Below are positions 26,173 to 33,579 of a stretch of 33,579 nt of DNA, in pieces (position 1 is the first letter of the stretch; each line of letters starts with the position of its first letter). The position numbers were made by a program, and so were the translations under genes. The DNA lies in the NCBI GenBank assembly GCA_016124645.1, contig WGNE01000015.1, forward strand, positions 1-33,579. The letters run 5' to 3'. The notes beneath the pieces are model-generated. The model had not been told where the DNA came from. It saw only the letters and a program-made list of their open reading frames with translations, and did not search any database. The DNA is from Alphaproteobacteria bacterium (lineage in GTDB: Bacteria; Pseudomonadota; Alphaproteobacteria; Micavibrionales; UBA2020).

Positions 26173-26201
26173 AATCTAGCAATATTCTGTAAATAAGTCA
26201 A
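26173..26201 (-). promoter_or_regulatory. Promoter of the GNAT gene
   Basis: On the minus strand TTGACT (26201-26196), 17 nt, TAGATT (26178-26173), 20 bp upstream of the ATG. Confidence 0.7.
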
Positions 26202-26220
26202 GCGGCCGGGCCGTTGTTAA

Positions 26221-26249
26221 TTGACATAATACGACATCACTGGTAGATT
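26221..26249 (+). promoter_or_regulatory. Promoter of the 26324 gene
   Basis: TTGACA (26221-26226), 17 nt, TAGATT (26244-26249). The 11-mer AATTGACATAA around the -35 is identical to that of the 25189 gene promoter, except for where the match ends. Confidence 0.72.
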
Positions 26250-26323
26250 GCTTGTCAATAAGGGGGGAGCAACGATCCACCCCCGCAGACGACAAAAAGA
26301 ATTTCAGCTCGGGAAGGTGTGTC

Positions 26324-26842
26324 ATGACTGATTCGGAAAAATTCAATTTCAGCGCGAGCAAGGAAGCGCAGGACATCCTGCAGCGTCTCGGCGCGCCGTC
26401 GAGCGAGGCGGAGATCGGGCAGACCTTCGAGCGGCTCTCGCGCCTGCCCGCCGCGGAAAAAGAAGCCGTTCTCGACAAGCTGGGCGAAGGCCTGACGCAG
26501 GGCATACAGATGCTGACCTACGTTCTGCCCGGACTGGAAGACGCGCTGGCCGGCGCGGCGGAGGACCCGAACGAAGCCGCGCTCATCACCGCCGACCCGG
26601 ACCTGCACCGGACGGCCTATGAATTCGCCCTGACCTCTCTGGTCGTTTCGAAATACGCCGAGTTGAAACAGGGCGACGTCTCGCCCGCGATCAAGACCTA
26701 TAACGCGGTGCTCTCCGGCTATTCGACGGAAGAACTCTGCGACGCGTTGACGGGCATCTCGGCCATGGTCGCCATCGCGCGGAACCTGCCGCCCGATCCG
26801 GGCTCCATCAAGAACCGGATGAAACGCCTCGGTGGTCCTTAA
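26324..26842 (+). CDS. Unknown small helical protein
   Basis: No family recognised. The ATG at 26324 is chosen because AAGGTG lies about 7 nt upstream and the promoter is 75 bp away; an in-frame ATG at 26252 falls too close to the promoter. The 172-residue product is acidic, soluble and predicted helical throughout (KEAQDILQRLG, EAEIGQTFERLSRL, EAVLDKLGEGL, ...AISAMVAIARNLPPDP-like segments), with no Cys cluster or catalytic motif. It converges with trmB; only a weak hairpin (AAGGC/GCCTT, 26847-26863) lies between them. Confidence 0.78.
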   Translation: MTDSEKFNFSASKEAQDILQRLGAPSSEAEIGQTFERLSRLPAAEKEAVLDKLGEGLTQGIQMLTYVLPGLEDALAGAAEDPNEAALITADPDLHRTAYEFALTSLVVSKYAELKQGDVSPAIKTYNAVLSGYSTEELCDALTGISAMVAIARNLPPDPGSIKNRMKRLGGP

Positions 26843-26875
26843 GCTTAAGGCCTTTCGCGCCTTTTCATTTCCCGT

Positions 26876-27589
26876 CTATTCGCTTCCCGCCACCGTCACG
26901 AAGTTGAGGAAGGTGGTGGGGCGCCCCTGTTCCTGCCCCTTGGACTGGTAGCGGGTCTCCGGCATGTCGGCGGGGCGGGTGCGCCAGTCGGCGGCGCTTT
27001 TGGCCGTCCAGATGAAGCCGGGGTGGAAATAGGTTTTGTGCAATTGCCAGTCGGCAAGGTCCGGGTGGTCGGATGACATGCGGAACTCCGCGCCCGTCGC
27101 CAGCAGCCGGTGCAGCGCGTCCAGCGTTTCGCGCTGGATGAAGCGGCGCTTGTGGTGGCGCTTTTTCGGCCAGGGGTCCGAGTTGAGCAGGAAGCAGCGG
27201 CCGATGCTGTGCGCTTGCAGTCGCGGCATGAACAGCCGCGCGTCGTTCTGGAAGATGCGGATGTTGGTGATGTCCTTCTCCTGCATGTCGCGGCAGATGG
27301 CGGCGACGCCGTTCACGAAAGGCTCGCAGCCAATGAAGCCCACGCCGGGGTTGGCCAGCGCCTGATGCACCAGCTGCTTGCCGTCGCCGAAGCCGATCTC
27401 CAGCCAGACGTCCTCCACCGGAAACTCGAAAAACCCGCGCGGGTCCACGGGCGCGTCGCCCGCGATGTCGTCCAGCGTGATCTCGACCATGGGCATCAGC
27501 GCGTTATAAGCCGCCATCTTCCCCCCGCGCATCGGCTTGCCCTTGCGCCGGCCGTAGAAACGGGGTTTGTCTTTTTGCGGATCGGTCAT
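26876..27589 (-). CDS. trmB: tRNA (guanine-N7-)-methyltransferase
   Basis: TrmB methylates G46 of tRNAs using SAM. The 237-residue protein has the SAM-binding loop WLEIGFGDG (62-70), ENDAR-like QNDARLF, and the family signature DPWPKKRHHKRR (138-149). TRYQSKGQEQGRP near the end is also typical. It lies downstream of metK, which makes its cofactor, and is separated from it by a terminator-like hairpin. Confidence 0.95.
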   Translation of the reverse strand: MTDPQKDKPRFYGRRKGKPMRGGKMAAYNALMPMVEITLDDIAGDAPVDPRGFFEFPVEDVWLEIGFGDGKQLVHQALANPGVGFIGCEPFVNGVAAICRDMQEKDITNIRIFQNDARLFMPRLQAHSIGRCFLLNSDPWPKKRHHKRRFIQRETLDALHRLLATGAEFRMSSDHPDLADWQLHKTYFHPGFIWTAKSAADWRTRPADMPETRYQSKGQEQGRPTTFLNFVTVAGSE

Positions 27590-27616
27590 GGTTTTATTGC
27601 TTTTGTTGTGGATACA

Positions 27617-27646
27617 AAATGGACGGAACTTGCGTTCCGTCCATTT
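27617..27646 (-). terminator. Hairpin terminator after metK
   Basis: A perfect 13-bp stem AAATGGACGGAAC (27617-27629) / GTTCCGTCCATTT (27634-27646) with a 4-nt loop lies 20 bp after the metK stop. On the minus strand a TTTTG tail follows. Confidence 0.82.
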
Positions 27647-27666
27647 GTCATTCGTCCTGCCAATCC

Positions 27667-28896
<1,230 letters not shown>

Positions 28897-29034
28897 GGTT
28901 CAAGGCCTCTCGTTGCCGGTCAAAATAATGATAAGGCGTCATTTATACCGCACCGCAACAGGGGCGGGCAATCGCTAAATTGCATAAAAAGCGTGGTTTC
29001 GCGATGTTTTTTTACGGGGCGCGGCGGGCGGTTT
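28897..29034 (-). promoter_or_regulatory. metK upstream region
   Basis: On the minus strand TTGCCC, 18 nt, TATAAA is a plausible metK promoter. I looked for a SAM-responsive riboswitch and could not support one. Confidence 0.35.
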
Positions 29035-29466
29035 TCAGCCCTTTTTCTCCGAATTGGCCATGGCCTTGGCCATCTCCAGCAGCTGTTTCTTGAGCTTGGG
29101 CGTGCGGATGCCTTCATAGGCGCGGACCAGTTCCAGCACGTCCTTCTTGGTCATCGGGTCGCCTTCAAGCAGTTCCTGCTTGTTGTCCGAGACGCCGCGC
29201 AGGGCGGCCTTCTTCGTCGTGGCGGCGGCGTTGTCGAGGAAATAGCCGTAAGGCACGCGCAGCGCCTTGCAGATATCGACGAGGCGGCTGACGCTGATGC
29301 GGTTGGTGCCGCGCTCGTATTTCTGGACCTGCTGGAACGTGAGCCCGATGGCATGCGCCAGCTCTTCCTGACTGAGGCCGAGCATGAGGCGGCGCGATTT
29401 CACCCTTGCTCCGACGTAAGTATCGACGGGATGCGGGCCTTCGTCTTTAATGCGTGTGCGTGGCAT
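29035..29466 (-). CDS. XRE-family helix-turn-helix transcriptional regulator
   Basis: This 143-residue DNA-binding protein has a Cro/C1-type HTH at about residues 18-75 (VGARVKSRRLMLGLSQEELAHAIGLTFQQVQKYERGTNRIS). A helical Lys-rich C-terminal region (about 90-143) probably dimerises. Regulators of this shape commonly sit between lnt and metK in alphaproteobacteria. The upstream 191-bp gap contains direct and inverted repeats overlapping its promoter, consistent with autoregulation. The target genes cannot be told from sequence. Confidence 0.92.
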   Translation of the reverse strand: MPRTRIKDEGPHPVDTYVGARVKSRRLMLGLSQEELAHAIGLTFQQVQKYERGTNRISVSRLVDICKALRVPYGYFLDNAAATTKKAALRGVSDNKQELLEGDPMTKKDVLELVRAYEGIRTPKLKKQLLEMAKAMANSEKKG

Positions 29467-29537
29467 GATTCTTTTTGCTTCTTCCTTGAAAACAACGACT
29501 GAATATTTATGAATGCTCTTATAGCTTGCTTTTATAT

Positions 29538-29613
29538 CTTATCATGTCGCAACCTGTCATTGTCAACATACAATTGTATTCAACCCCCTCGTGCGCATGA
29601 AAAAAATGTCGCA
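29538..29613 (-). promoter_or_regulatory. XRE gene promoter with overlapping repeats
   Basis: The minus-strand promoter is TTGACA (29566-29561), 17 nt, GATAAG (29543-29538). A 12-bp palindrome ATACAATTGTAT (29568-29579) abuts the -35. ATGTCGCA occurs at 29544-29551 in the spacer and again at 29606-29613, followed by ACCTG and GGTTG respectively, so the copies also contain the inverted pair CAACCTG/CAGGTTG. Confidence 0.55.
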
Positions 29614-29622
29614 GGTTGTTCT

Positions 29623-29648
29623 AATTCTTGAGTTTTTGTTCAAGAATT
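29623..29648. repeat. Dyad AATTCTTGA...TCAAGAATT after lnt
   Basis: A perfect 9-bp inverted repeat (29623-29631 and 29640-29648) with an 8-nt loop begins 10 bp past the lnt stop. There is no adjacent T-run on the minus strand, so it may be a weak terminator or another binding site. Confidence 0.5.
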
Positions 29649-29657
29649 CAGGGGGCG

Positions 29658-31232
29658 TCAGGTGCTGCTCTCTTTTCTATAAAGTACCTCCGCGGCGCCC
29701 GCGGTCAAGATCAGCAGCAAAAAGAAAATGGAATCGCCGAACTGCGTATAGGTCGTGGGCGGCAGGGCCTTGGGCAGGATCGCATCGACGATGCCCGCGG
29801 TCGCGAGACGTTGCGACCCCAGCTCGCGCCCCGCGCCGTCGAACATGGCGGAGATGCCGGTATTCGCCGCGCGCGCCAGCGGCAGGCCTTCCTCCACCGC
29901 GCGCATCCTTGCGATGGCGAGGTGCTGGTGCGGGCCTTCCGTCTTGCCGTACCACGCATCGTTGGTCACGTTGACCAGCCAGCCCGGCCGGTGCGCGCGG
30001 CTGGCGACCGCGCCCGGAAAAATCACTTCATAGCAGATGAGCGGGCTGAAGGAGGGCAAGCCGTCCACCTTTATCGTATGCGGCCCGTCGCCGGGCGTGA
30101 AATCACTGATGCCGGTCATGGCGAGCGCGAGCGGCTTGAAGGTCACTTTGTCGCGGAAGGGAATGTATTCGCCGAAGGGGACGAGGTGGTGCTTGTCGTA
30201 GGTGTGCAGCACCGCGCCGTTGCTGTCCATTACCGCCACGCTGTTGTAGAAGGAGGGGCGGCTGGCCATGGCCGCATCCACCCGCAGCTCGCCCAGAATG
30301 GCGGTGCTGCCCTTTTGCATGTTGATGGCGATGATATGGGCGATGTCGGGGAACTGCTGCAAATCCGCGCTGATCGCCGTTTCGGGCCAGACGATGACCG
30401 TCGGCGGCGCGGAAAGCACGGATGATTTCTTCTTGCTCAGCTTGATGTGCTTTTCAAGGTTGCGCCAGTCCTGGTCCTGATCCCACTTCACGGTTTCGGG
30501 AATGTTCGCCTGCACGATGCGCACCGTGGCGTCGCCCGCCTGCTCGGTCGGGTTGAGGGCGAGGCGCAGACCGCCCGCCGCCGTGAGCGCGATGAAGGAG
30601 AAAACGGCGAAGCCCGCCAGCAGGCGGCGCCTGGGCACGAAGACCGGCGCCATCGCCCAGAACAGGGTGATGAGCGTCAGCCCGTAGATGCCGGTGACGG
30701 CGGCGGTCTGGATGACGGGCAGGTCCCAGTGCCAGGCATAGCCCGGCAGGTTCCACGGAAAGCCGGTGAAGAGATGCCCGCGCAGCCATTCGACGCCCGA
30801 CCACGACGCGACGAGGGCGAGCCCGTGCGCCACGGGCCGCGCGCGGTAGCGGTGCGCGAAAAGCGTGACGAAGCCGTAATAAAGAGCAAGGATGGCGGGC
30901 CCCACGATGACCGACAGCGGCAGCACCCAGCCCCATTGTTTTATATCGACGAACAGCGCGGCGCTGACCCAGTAAAGCCCGAAGATGAAATACCCCGCGC
31001 CGAAGACCCAGCCGACAAGGAAGCTTTTCCAGCGCGTGGGCGCGGTGCGCGCGAGGAAGGCGAGCCCCGGCACGCAGACCAGCAGCACGGGAAAGAACCC
31101 GATAGGCGCGAGGATGGCCGTCATCACGCTGCCCAGCAGGAAGGCGGTGGCGTAGCGCCGGAAGCCCGTCATGCTTTCAAGCGCATTGCGGAATCTGGCG
31201 AATTTCTCTGTGGTGCATGAGGTGAGGGTCAT
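29658..31232 (-). CDS. lnt: Apolipoprotein N-acyltransferase
   Basis: Lnt adds the third acyl chain to lipoproteins in the inner membrane. The 524-residue protein has about six hydrophobic helices in the N-terminal half and a periplasmic nitrilase-like domain. The catalytic triad is visible: Glu284 (WPETAIS), Lys347 (YDKHHLVPFGEYIP) and Cys400 (LICYEVIFPG). It starts 7 bp after the corC stop, so it is co-transcribed with phoH-ybeY-corC. Its substrate class includes the lipoprotein at 12667. Confidence 0.95.
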   Translation of the reverse strand: MTLTSCTTEKFARFRNALESMTGFRRYATAFLLGSVMTAILAPIGFFPVLLVCVPGLAFLARTAPTRWKSFLVGWVFGAGYFIFGLYWVSAALFVDIKQWGWVLPLSVIVGPAILALYYGFVTLFAHRYRARPVAHGLALVASWSGVEWLRGHLFTGFPWNLPGYAWHWDLPVIQTAAVTGIYGLTLITLFWAMAPVFVPRRRLLAGFAVFSFIALTAAGGLRLALNPTEQAGDATVRIVQANIPETVKWDQDQDWRNLEKHIKLSKKKSSVLSAPPTVIVWPETAISADLQQFPDIAHIIAINMQKGSTAILGELRVDAAMASRPSFYNSVAVMDSNGAVLHTYDKHHLVPFGEYIPFRDKVTFKPLALAMTGISDFTPGDGPHTIKVDGLPSFSPLICYEVIFPGAVASRAHRPGWLVNVTNDAWYGKTEGPHQHLAIARMRAVEEGLPLARAANTGISAMFDGAGRELGSQRLATAGIVDAILPKALPPTTYTQFGDSIFFLLLILTAGAAEVLYRKESST

Positions 31233-31239
31233 ATCGCGG

Positions 31240-32298
31240 TCAGGAGCGTCCGTCGTCGGGCGCGTCTTTCTTGGGCAGGTTGCGGATGCGCACGCGCATC
31301 ACGCGGCGCGGGTCGGCGTCGATGATGTCGAACTCCACGCCGGACGAATGGCGGATGACCTCCCCGCGCGAGGGCACGTGGCCGGCGAGATAGGTGATGA
31401 GCCCGCCCAGCGTGTCGATGTCCTCGTGCTCCTCGTTCTCGGAGAAGAGGTCGCCGTATTGCTCCTCGAAATCCTCCAGCGGGTAGCGCGCGTCGGCGAT
31501 GGCCGAGCCGTCGGGCCGTTCGATGAACTGGGGGGAGATGTCGAATTCGTATTCGTCGTCGATCTCGCCGACGATCGCCTCGACGAGGTCGTTGATGGTG
31601 ATGAGCCCGTCGATGCCGCCGTGCTCGTCCACCACGAAGGCGATGTGCACCTTGCTCTGGCGCATCTGCAGCATCAGGTCCATCACCCGCATGGCGGGAG
31701 AGACGACCAGCACGTCGCGCATGATGTCGCGGATCTCGAAGGCGGTATGGGTGGCGAGGTTGGCCACGATGTCCTTCATGTTGATCGCGCCGACGATGTT
31801 GTCGAGGTCGCCCTTATAGACGGGGATGCGGCTGTGCGGGCGCTGGGCCAGCAGGCTGAACAGCTCTTCCTTGCCCGCGTCGAGGCTGATGGCGACGATG
31901 TCAGCGCGCGGCACCATCACGTCCACCACCGGCAGGTCGCGCAGCTGCAATATATTGGCGATGAGCCGGCGCTCGTGCGATGCGACGGAGGAATGCGGCC
32001 CGTCGTCCTGCTCTTCCATCAGTTCCTCGATGGCGTCGCGCAGGCTGTCCTCGTCATGCTCGTCGCGGCTGCCGGCGGGCAGCAGGTTGCGGATCCATGC
32101 GATGACGCCGCCGTCCTTCTGCGGCTCGGGGCGGGTGGATTCGGGATTCGAGGGCTCGACCCTGCGGGATTCGGGCGCGGGGGGGCGGGCGCGCGGCGAA
32201 GACGGGGGTTCTTCCGTGGCGTCGGCGGCGCTCTCGGCGGCCTTTTTAAGGGCGTCTTCCATCTGCTCAGGACCTGCGGGTTTCAAGGACGGGTTCAT
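31240..32298 (-). CDS. corC: CorC/HlyC-family CBS-domain protein
   Basis: This protein of the CorC (YbeX) family is associated with Mg/Co homeostasis and, in recent work on YbeX, ribosome metabolism. In the 352-residue product a Pro/Glu-rich disordered N-terminus (1-75) is followed by tandem CBS domains (about 120-250, with MVPRADIVAI, HSRIPVY and VVDEHGGIDGLITINDLVEAIVGEI). A C-terminal CorC_HlyC domain (about 260-345) closes it. There are no membrane helices. Its start overlaps the 3' end of ybeY by 32 bp, implying translational coupling. Confidence 0.92.
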   Translation of the reverse strand: MNPSLKPAGPEQMEDALKKAAESAADATEEPPSSPRARPPAPESRRVEPSNPESTRPEPQKDGGVIAWIRNLLPAGSRDEHDEDSLRDAIEELMEEQDDGPHSSVASHERRLIANILQLRDLPVVDVMVPRADIVAISLDAGKEELFSLLAQRPHSRIPVYKGDLDNIVGAINMKDIVANLATHTAFEIRDIMRDVLVVSPAMRVMDLMLQMRQSKVHIAFVVDEHGGIDGLITINDLVEAIVGEIDDEYEFDISPQFIERPDGSAIADARYPLEDFEEQYGDLFSENEEHEDIDTLGGLITYLAGHVPSRGEVIRHSSGVEFDIIDADPRRVMRVRIRNLPKKDAPDDGRS

Positions 32299-32809
32299 GA
32301 TAGGGATCAGGATACCCTAAACTTTCTAAAATGTCACATTCCAGGCTTTCCATAGTCTTCGCTTCTTTGGCCTTCATGTGGTCGTAGCCCAGAATATGCA
32401 ATGTGCCGTGCACGACGAGGTGGATGACGTGGTCTTCCAGGTCCTTTTTCTGCTCCTTGCACTCGCGCTTCACGGTCTGCCATGCGACGACGACGTCGCC
32501 CAGGGGGATCACGTCGTCCGCCGGGAAATCCTTCAGCTGGGTCTTGCGGAATTTCTTCACGTCGAACTGCGGGAAGGACAGCACGTTGGTCGCCTCCTTC
32601 TTGCCGCGATAGGTGTGGTTGAGGTCCTTGATCGTCTTGTCGTCCGTCAGCACGACCGCGATCTCGAAGTTGCGGCCGGAAAAACCGGCGGGGCGCTTCG
32701 CGGCGACGAAGGCGGCGGCGGTGGCCTGCTCGATCTTGCGCTTCATCTTGGGGAAGGCGCGCTTCCATTTGTCGGAGGCGGTATCGACGTGGATATGAAG
32801 GCTGATCAT
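32267..32809 (-). CDS. ybeY: Endoribonuclease YbeY (rRNA maturation factor)
   Basis: YbeY is a single-strand endoribonuclease acting in 16S rRNA 3' processing and ribosome quality control. The 180-residue protein has the metal-binding motif HGTLHILGYDH with His134, His138 and His144, and ATNVLSFP and LGDVVVA typical of the family. Its start overlaps the phoH stop by 4 bp (ATGA), and its own end overlaps corC. This is the classic phoH-ybeY-corC-lnt block. Confidence 0.96.
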   Translation of the reverse strand: MISLHIHVDTASDKWKRAFPKMKRKIEQATAAAFVAAKRPAGFSGRNFEIAVVLTDDKTIKDLNHTYRGKKEATNVLSFPQFDVKKFRKTQLKDFPADDVIPLGDVVVAWQTVKRECKEQKKDLEDHVIHLVVHGTLHILGYDHMKAKEAKTMESLECDILESLGYPDPYHEPVLETRRS

Positions 32810-33579
32810 CTGTCGCTGTCTTTTCCGTTCTGTTTCTTGAGCAGTTGCGCGTCGCGTTTCTCGTAGGCGGCGACGATGTTCTTCACCAGCCGCGAGCGCA
32901 CGACGTCTTCCTCGGCGAAGGTGATGAAGGCGGCGTCTTTCATGCCCTTCAAGACCTCGATGGCGTCGCGCAGGCCGGACTTGCTGCCCGAGGGCAGGTC
33001 GGTCTGCGAGATGTCGCCGGTGACAACCATGCGGCTGCCCTCGCCGATGCGGGTGAGGGCCATTTTCATCTGCGTCGTCGTGGTGTTCTGCGCCTCGTCG
33101 AGGATGACCATGGCGTTGGCCAGCGTGCGCCCGCGCATGAAGGCCAGCGGCGCGATCTCGATGGTGCCGTCGGCAAGCCGCTTGGCCAGCTGGTCGGGCG
33201 GCAGCATGTCGTGCAGCGCGTCGAAGATGGGGCGCAGGTAGGGGTCGATCTTTTCCTGCATGGTGCCGGGCAGGAAGCCGAGATGCTCGCCCGCTTCCAC
33301 CGCCGGGCGGCAGAGGATGAGCCGGTCGATCTCGCCGCTTTGCATCATGTGCACGGCCTGCGCGACGGCGAGGAAGGTCTTGCCCGTCCCCGCGGGGCCG
33401 AGGCCGAAGACGAGGTGATGGTTGCGGATGGCTTCAAGATAGGCCGCCTGGCGCGGCGTGCGGGCGGAGATTTTCCTGTTCTTGGCCTTGATGTCGATCT
33501 GCGCTTCCTTCAGCGCGGAGATCGCCAGCTCGCGCGAGCCGCGGTCCATCGGGCTGGCGGCGACCTGCACGGCGGAAAG
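32806..33579 (-). CDS. phoH: PhoH-family ATPase (5' end beyond window)
   Basis: This is a PhoH/YbeZ P-loop ATPase, thought to partner YbeY in RNA metabolism. Visible motifs are Walker A GPAGTGKT, GFLPGTMQEKIDPYLRP, Walker B VILDEAQN and TGDISQTDLP. The frame is open through 33579 (LSAV upstream of a GTG at 33570), and PhoH proteins usually have roughly 60-100 more N-terminal residues, so the real start lies outside. It is the first gene seen of the minus-strand block leading to lnt. Confidence 0.95.
   Translation of the reverse strand, partial: LSAVQVAASPMDRGSRELAISALKEAQIDIKAKNRKISARTPRQAAYLEAIRNHHLVFGLGPAGTGKTFLAVAQAVHMMQSGEIDRLILCRPAVEAGEHLGFLPGTMQEKIDPYLRPIFDALHDMLPPDQLAKRLADGTIEIAPLAFMRGRTLANAMVILDEAQNTTTTQMKMALTRIGEGSRMVVTGDISQTDLPSGSKSGLRDAIEVLKGMKDAAFITFAEEDVVRSRLVKNIVAAYEKRDAQLLKKQNGKDSDR

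Noticed and set aside
26847..26863. Terminator between the 26324 gene and trmB
   Set aside because: The stem AAGGC/GCCTT is only 5 bp and the T-run is interrupted; too weak to list as a terminator.
28897..29034. Possible SAM riboswitch before metK
   Set aside because: I could not lay out the conserved pairing of SAM-I or SAM-II type elements; only a plausible promoter is visible.

Overview
This window looks like chromosome from a Gram-negative alphaproteobacterium; placement within Rhodospirillales or Micavibrio-like lineages is a guess. It is GC-rich with tightly packed genes. The support is an LptD-type outer-membrane LPS assembly protein, an Lnt lipoprotein acyltransferase, a ketone-body/PHB cassette (patatin, acetoacetate decarboxylase, 3-hydroxybutyrate dehydrogenase), and the minus-strand order phoH-ybeY-corC-lnt-XRE-metK-trmB followed by rimP-nusA-infB-rbfA-truB-rpsO, which is characteristic of alphaproteobacteria. 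I see no insertion sequence, phage gene, CRISPR array, tRNA or rRNA.

Left part (1-9.2 kb): a partial deoC (minus) is divergent from a RhlE-like DEAD-box helicase (plus). Then come lptD and two unknown single-pass membrane proteins. A hairpin-rich convergent junction, a glycerophosphodiester phosphodiesterase (minus) and pnp (minus) follow.

Middle part (9.2-18.2 kb): a mostly plus-strand block lies between pnp and rpsO, genes that are usually adjacent. It holds three tandem phosphoglycerate-mutase-family genes (one canonical gpmA and two diverged copies), an exported single-pass protein with a lipoprotein, one unknown minus-strand gene, the patatin/adc/bdhA cassette and an orphan pseudopilin. 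The last two units are followed by clear intrinsic terminators.

Right part (18.2-33.6 kb): the minus-strand information-processing operon runs rimP to rpsO. It is preceded by a promoter and a short leader containing a terminator-like hairpin. Three small genes (two unknown, one GNAT acetyltransferase), each with a good sigma70-type promoter, separate rimP from trmB. Then come metK, an XRE regulator with a dyad-rich promoter, lnt, corC, ybeY and a phoH cut by the right edge.

Most genes are housekeeping: RNA decay and ribosome maturation (pnp, rimP, nusA, infB, rbfA, truB, rpsO, ybeY, trmB), envelope assembly (lptD, lnt), and central carbon and storage metabolism (gpmA, adc, bdhA, deoC). No defence or mobile system is evident. 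The less ordinary points are the split rpsO/pnp pair, the rimP leader, the diverged mutase array, a decarboxylase lacking the second active-site lysine, and several small conserved-looking unknowns.
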